Positions 57,652-60,000 of a stretch of 60,000 bases of DNA are shown here, in pieces. The DNA lies in assembly GCA_914767715.1 (NCBI GenBank), contig OU612065.1, forward strand, positions 21,950,001-22,010,000, in the 5' to 3' direction. The notes under the pieces were generated by a model, which did no database searches, was not told where the DNA came from, and saw only the letters and a list, made by a program, of their open reading frames with translations. The stretch comes from Membranipora membranacea. Taxonomy: Eukaryota; Bryozoa; Gymnolaemata; Cheilostomatida; Membraniporidae. The translations under genes and the position numbers were made by a program. Position 1 is the first letter of the stretch, and every line of letters begins with the position of its first letter.

Positions 57652-59123
57652 CATCACCCAAGATCAATCCCATTGGATAACGCTGAAAGCACAACCTTAT
57701 TGTTAGGATATATAACATGTCGATATAATATCTCACAAAGCTTGACAGATATGCGATGGTGAATATAGGATGGGGATACCTGTCATATGATGTCACTGCT
57801 TCTAACATCTGACTACCACATGTAATACTGTATGACATCACATTGTCTCAAATGGATGCTGAATACAATATAGTGCAGCTCTTACCTCGATTTCCGCAAG
57901 CTTCAGTGTTATATTGATATTGTGTTCTATTACCAGCATAAAAAATGATCGAATTTACTAGGGCAATAGATTGTTAAAAAAACGATCAATTAACTGATCT
58001 CTCAGTAAAAGAGAGTCTATTTAACAAAACAACTGTCATAAAGATACTATATATTAATATTACCATGTTAACCATATAAAAAATCATGGGCTACAAAAGT
58101 TATGTACCGCCAGAATAGTGATGAATGAGCTGTGACTTAAGTTCAGCTCGTAATCCTTTTCCAACATTCAGCGGAAACATTGGAGGAGGGGCGCAGAGGC
58201 TATGAGAAAATATAATGAATAATTTAGCTTATCCCCTATCTATTTATCTAGTTATTGATCTAGTTATACCAATGCTGCAGCTAGGCAGTATATTACCAAG
58301 ATAATTGACAAGAGTATTGAAAAGTTTTGCGATATTGGAAACACAAGCTGTATCCCAATTAAAGAATTTTCAATGGTATTAACAAGATGAGAATTGGCTG
58401 GTGCTCATGTTATAACCGTTGTTTCTACTGTTTGTCTGTCTTGCTTTGTGCCATATTTTTGCCCACGCCCCAAAAACATACATTGTCTTTGTATACAGAG
58501 ATTTGTCAAGACTGTAATACTATCAAATACTCAATAATAATATTTACATGCTAATCTTGAACTCTTGATATGAAGCAATTAATTATTTGGATGGTCATTT
58601 TTGAAAAAAACCTGGATATACATATAATTCAACTGCATTAAATATAATAAAATGAATGGTGGTCAAATGCAAGAAGGCCAAAAGAATCCTTTTCAAAAAA
58701 TGAGATAATAGCCTGAGAACCTCAACAAGATATAACCTTTCAGCTGTGAGATAATGAGAAACATAAATAAAAACAAGAACACAATCATAATTAACGATAA
58801 AGAAGAGAGATATTTTCATCGAAGTCAGCTATCTGTGAGCAAAAAGGAATGAATTAGAAGTGTGAGAAGATATCGGCAAGAACTAAAAAAATATTTTGGG
58901 ATGTCGAGACATCTGTATTTAATGGCACCTTTACAAGATTGAGCATCACTTATTGTCACAATGCATAATTATCTATCGCCTCTAAGTATAGCAGGCCGTG
59001 GGCAACAAGGTACTCCTCAACCGTATCACAATTACCTAACCCAATGGCAGCAGAAGCTCGTCACAGCGAGAACGCAGTATCTACTTGACCCGATAGAAGC
59101 CTAGATATTCCTGATCGATACCC
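57652..59123. other. Upstream relic of the lost copy plus 3' flank of gene 3
   Basis: 57,652-57,900 holds another copy of the upstream repeat (TGTATGACATCACATTGTCTC). From about 57,900, sequence runs parallel to 35,220-36,290: TTATATTGATATTGTGTT, GCTGCAGCTAGGCAGTATAT, AACACAAGCTGTAT, AACCTGGATATACA. That region is the 3' flank of gene 2, so here it is the 3' flank or UTR of gene 3. No coding sequence was seen. Confidence 0.6.
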
Positions 59124-59381
59124 TTAGTCTACATTTGGTAATTCCTTATCTGGTTTGGCAGTAGGGCTGTCATCGACAGAAGTATGAGATCTGATGCTAC
59201 CAGTTGGTGTCATATCTTTTTTATTGTCATTAGAAGAATCTTCTTTATGTTCTACTTGACCATTGGTGTGTCCATTGGTCTTTCCATTAGCTACCACAGC
59301 TTTGTCGTCAGTATTAGAAGAATCTGGCACGGTAGTGATTCCATTTGAGTTGGTACCTTTCTCTGGGTCTTTTACTGACAT
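59124..59381 (-). CDS. Terminal tail exon of patched-domain gene 3 (rest beyond the window)
   Basis: Acceptor TTTTGTAG then ATG; reads MSVKDPEKGTNSNG, DSSNTDDKAVVANG, KKDMTPTGSIRSH and ends KELPNVD-stop. It combines, in one exon, the cassette-type beginning found in internal exons of gene 2 and the TPTGSIRSH ending of its terminal exon. This is therefore likely close to the ancestral exon form. No further exon appears up to base 60,000. Confidence 0.7.
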   Translation of the reverse strand: MSVKDPEKGTNSNGITTVPDSSNTDDKAVVANGKTNGHTNGQVEHKEDSSNDNKKDMTPTGSIRSHTSVDDSPTAKPDKELPNVD

Positions 59382-60000
59382 CTACAAAATTAAAATTTTC
59401 ACAGTCAACTAACCAGATAACTGAAAACAATAATCAGAGAAAGCGATTGGAAGGAACTATGTAGGTTGATGACCAATTAATTATGCAGATTTGAGTTGCA
59501 GTTTGTATGTGAATTCTTTCAAAAACTTATTTCTCAATTTCCAGGCTCAGCACAAATTAACAGAGGGCATTTGAATGAAAGAAGTAGGAGAAAAATTGTT
59601 AAAAATTATTGAATTTGAAAATCTACTCACTTTTTTTAAAGTGACTTTCGAAAGATCTTTTCCAGCAGCCTCATAACAGAGACATAATTGCTTACATGCT
59701 ATGCACTAAAATATTCTAACTAGTACTACAAGCACAAATTTTCTGAACCCTGAATTCGAGTAACTATTTCTCTCAGTGACATAGTAGCTTTCGTTTATTT
59801 TTATCAGCACAAAGCAATACTGTAACCTCCGATAATAAATGATAAATTTTGTTCCGCAAAAAAAAGCAGAATTGCTAAATACGAAAGCTCCAGAGCTACA
59901 TGTTGTGTATAAAATATATAAAAGCCCTACTGTCATAGCTGAGTTTGGTAGGATAGTGCGTAGTTTGACTAGCAAGCTAAGTGACAAGCAGGTATAGATT
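59382..60000 (-). other. Intron of gene 3
   Basis: Matches the repeated intron unit of gene 2: AAGTGACTTTCGAAAGATCT and CCTCATAACAGAGACATAAT recur at 40,086 and 40,796, and TATATAAAAGCCCTACT recurs at 41,388. The resemblance predicts further tail or core exons of gene 3 just past the right edge. Confidence 0.55.

Overview
This window is animal nuclear DNA: AT-rich (roughly 36% GC by eye), with intron-rich genes whose GT-AG exons splice into long conserved open frames, and many small transposon relics in the introns. The gene content (an invertebrate KEAP1, a tandem family of patched-domain/Ptr-type transporters, CR1/L2-like and R2-like retroelements, TTAA and hAT MITEs) suggests a marine invertebrate, perhaps a non-vertebrate deuterostome or a lophotrochozoan. 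I cannot name the phylum from sequence alone.

Layout. Bases 1-4,487 are intergenic or 5' flank. A complete six-coding-exon KEAP1 (KLHL19) gene runs on the + strand (4,488-14,116; 612 aa). It faces, tail to tail, a four-exon gene on the - strand (14,967-21,271; 837 aa) for an unrecognised, highly charged, probably disordered protein. From 22 kb to the right edge lies a tandem cluster of - strand patched-domain (PTCHD3-like, RND superfamily) genes. Gene 1 (24,372-34,733) and gene 2 (36,293-55,043) can each be rebuilt exon by exon from start to stop, with eighteen exons of matching phase (lengths identical or differing by multiples of three). Gene 3 shows only its last exon (59,124-59,381) and continues beyond the window. 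A dead extra copy of exon 1 (56,699-56,857) lies between genes 2 and 3.

The most interesting structure is at the C-terminus of the patched-domain genes. Gene 2 carries several homologous, phase 0-0 tail exons (42,266-42,499; 40,303-40,536; 36,862-37,038; then the terminal exon 36,293-36,478). They look like tandem copies of the terminal exon, and two of them are fused to a copy of the end of exon 18. In gene 1 the corresponding tail exons are frameshifted or eroded and the frame ends by reading into the intron. The cluster therefore appears to be remodelling its cytoplasmic tail by exon duplication, fusion and loss.

Mobile DNA is abundant and unusually readable: four copies of a ~385-bp TTAA-flanked MITE, a 528-bp hAT-like MITE with a perfect 8-bp duplication and visible empty sites, a 65-bp palindromic micro-element with a 7-bp duplication and a visible empty site, a second MITE family with GGGGGTCTTTCA ends, a 15-bp minisatellite in a fold-back arrangement, tRNA-like SINE heads, three CR1/L2-like reverse-transcriptase fragments, and one fragment of an R2-type element with its restriction-like endonuclease.

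All exon boundaries were read by eye from splice sites and frame continuity. Statements about families rest on recalled family knowledge, not on searches.
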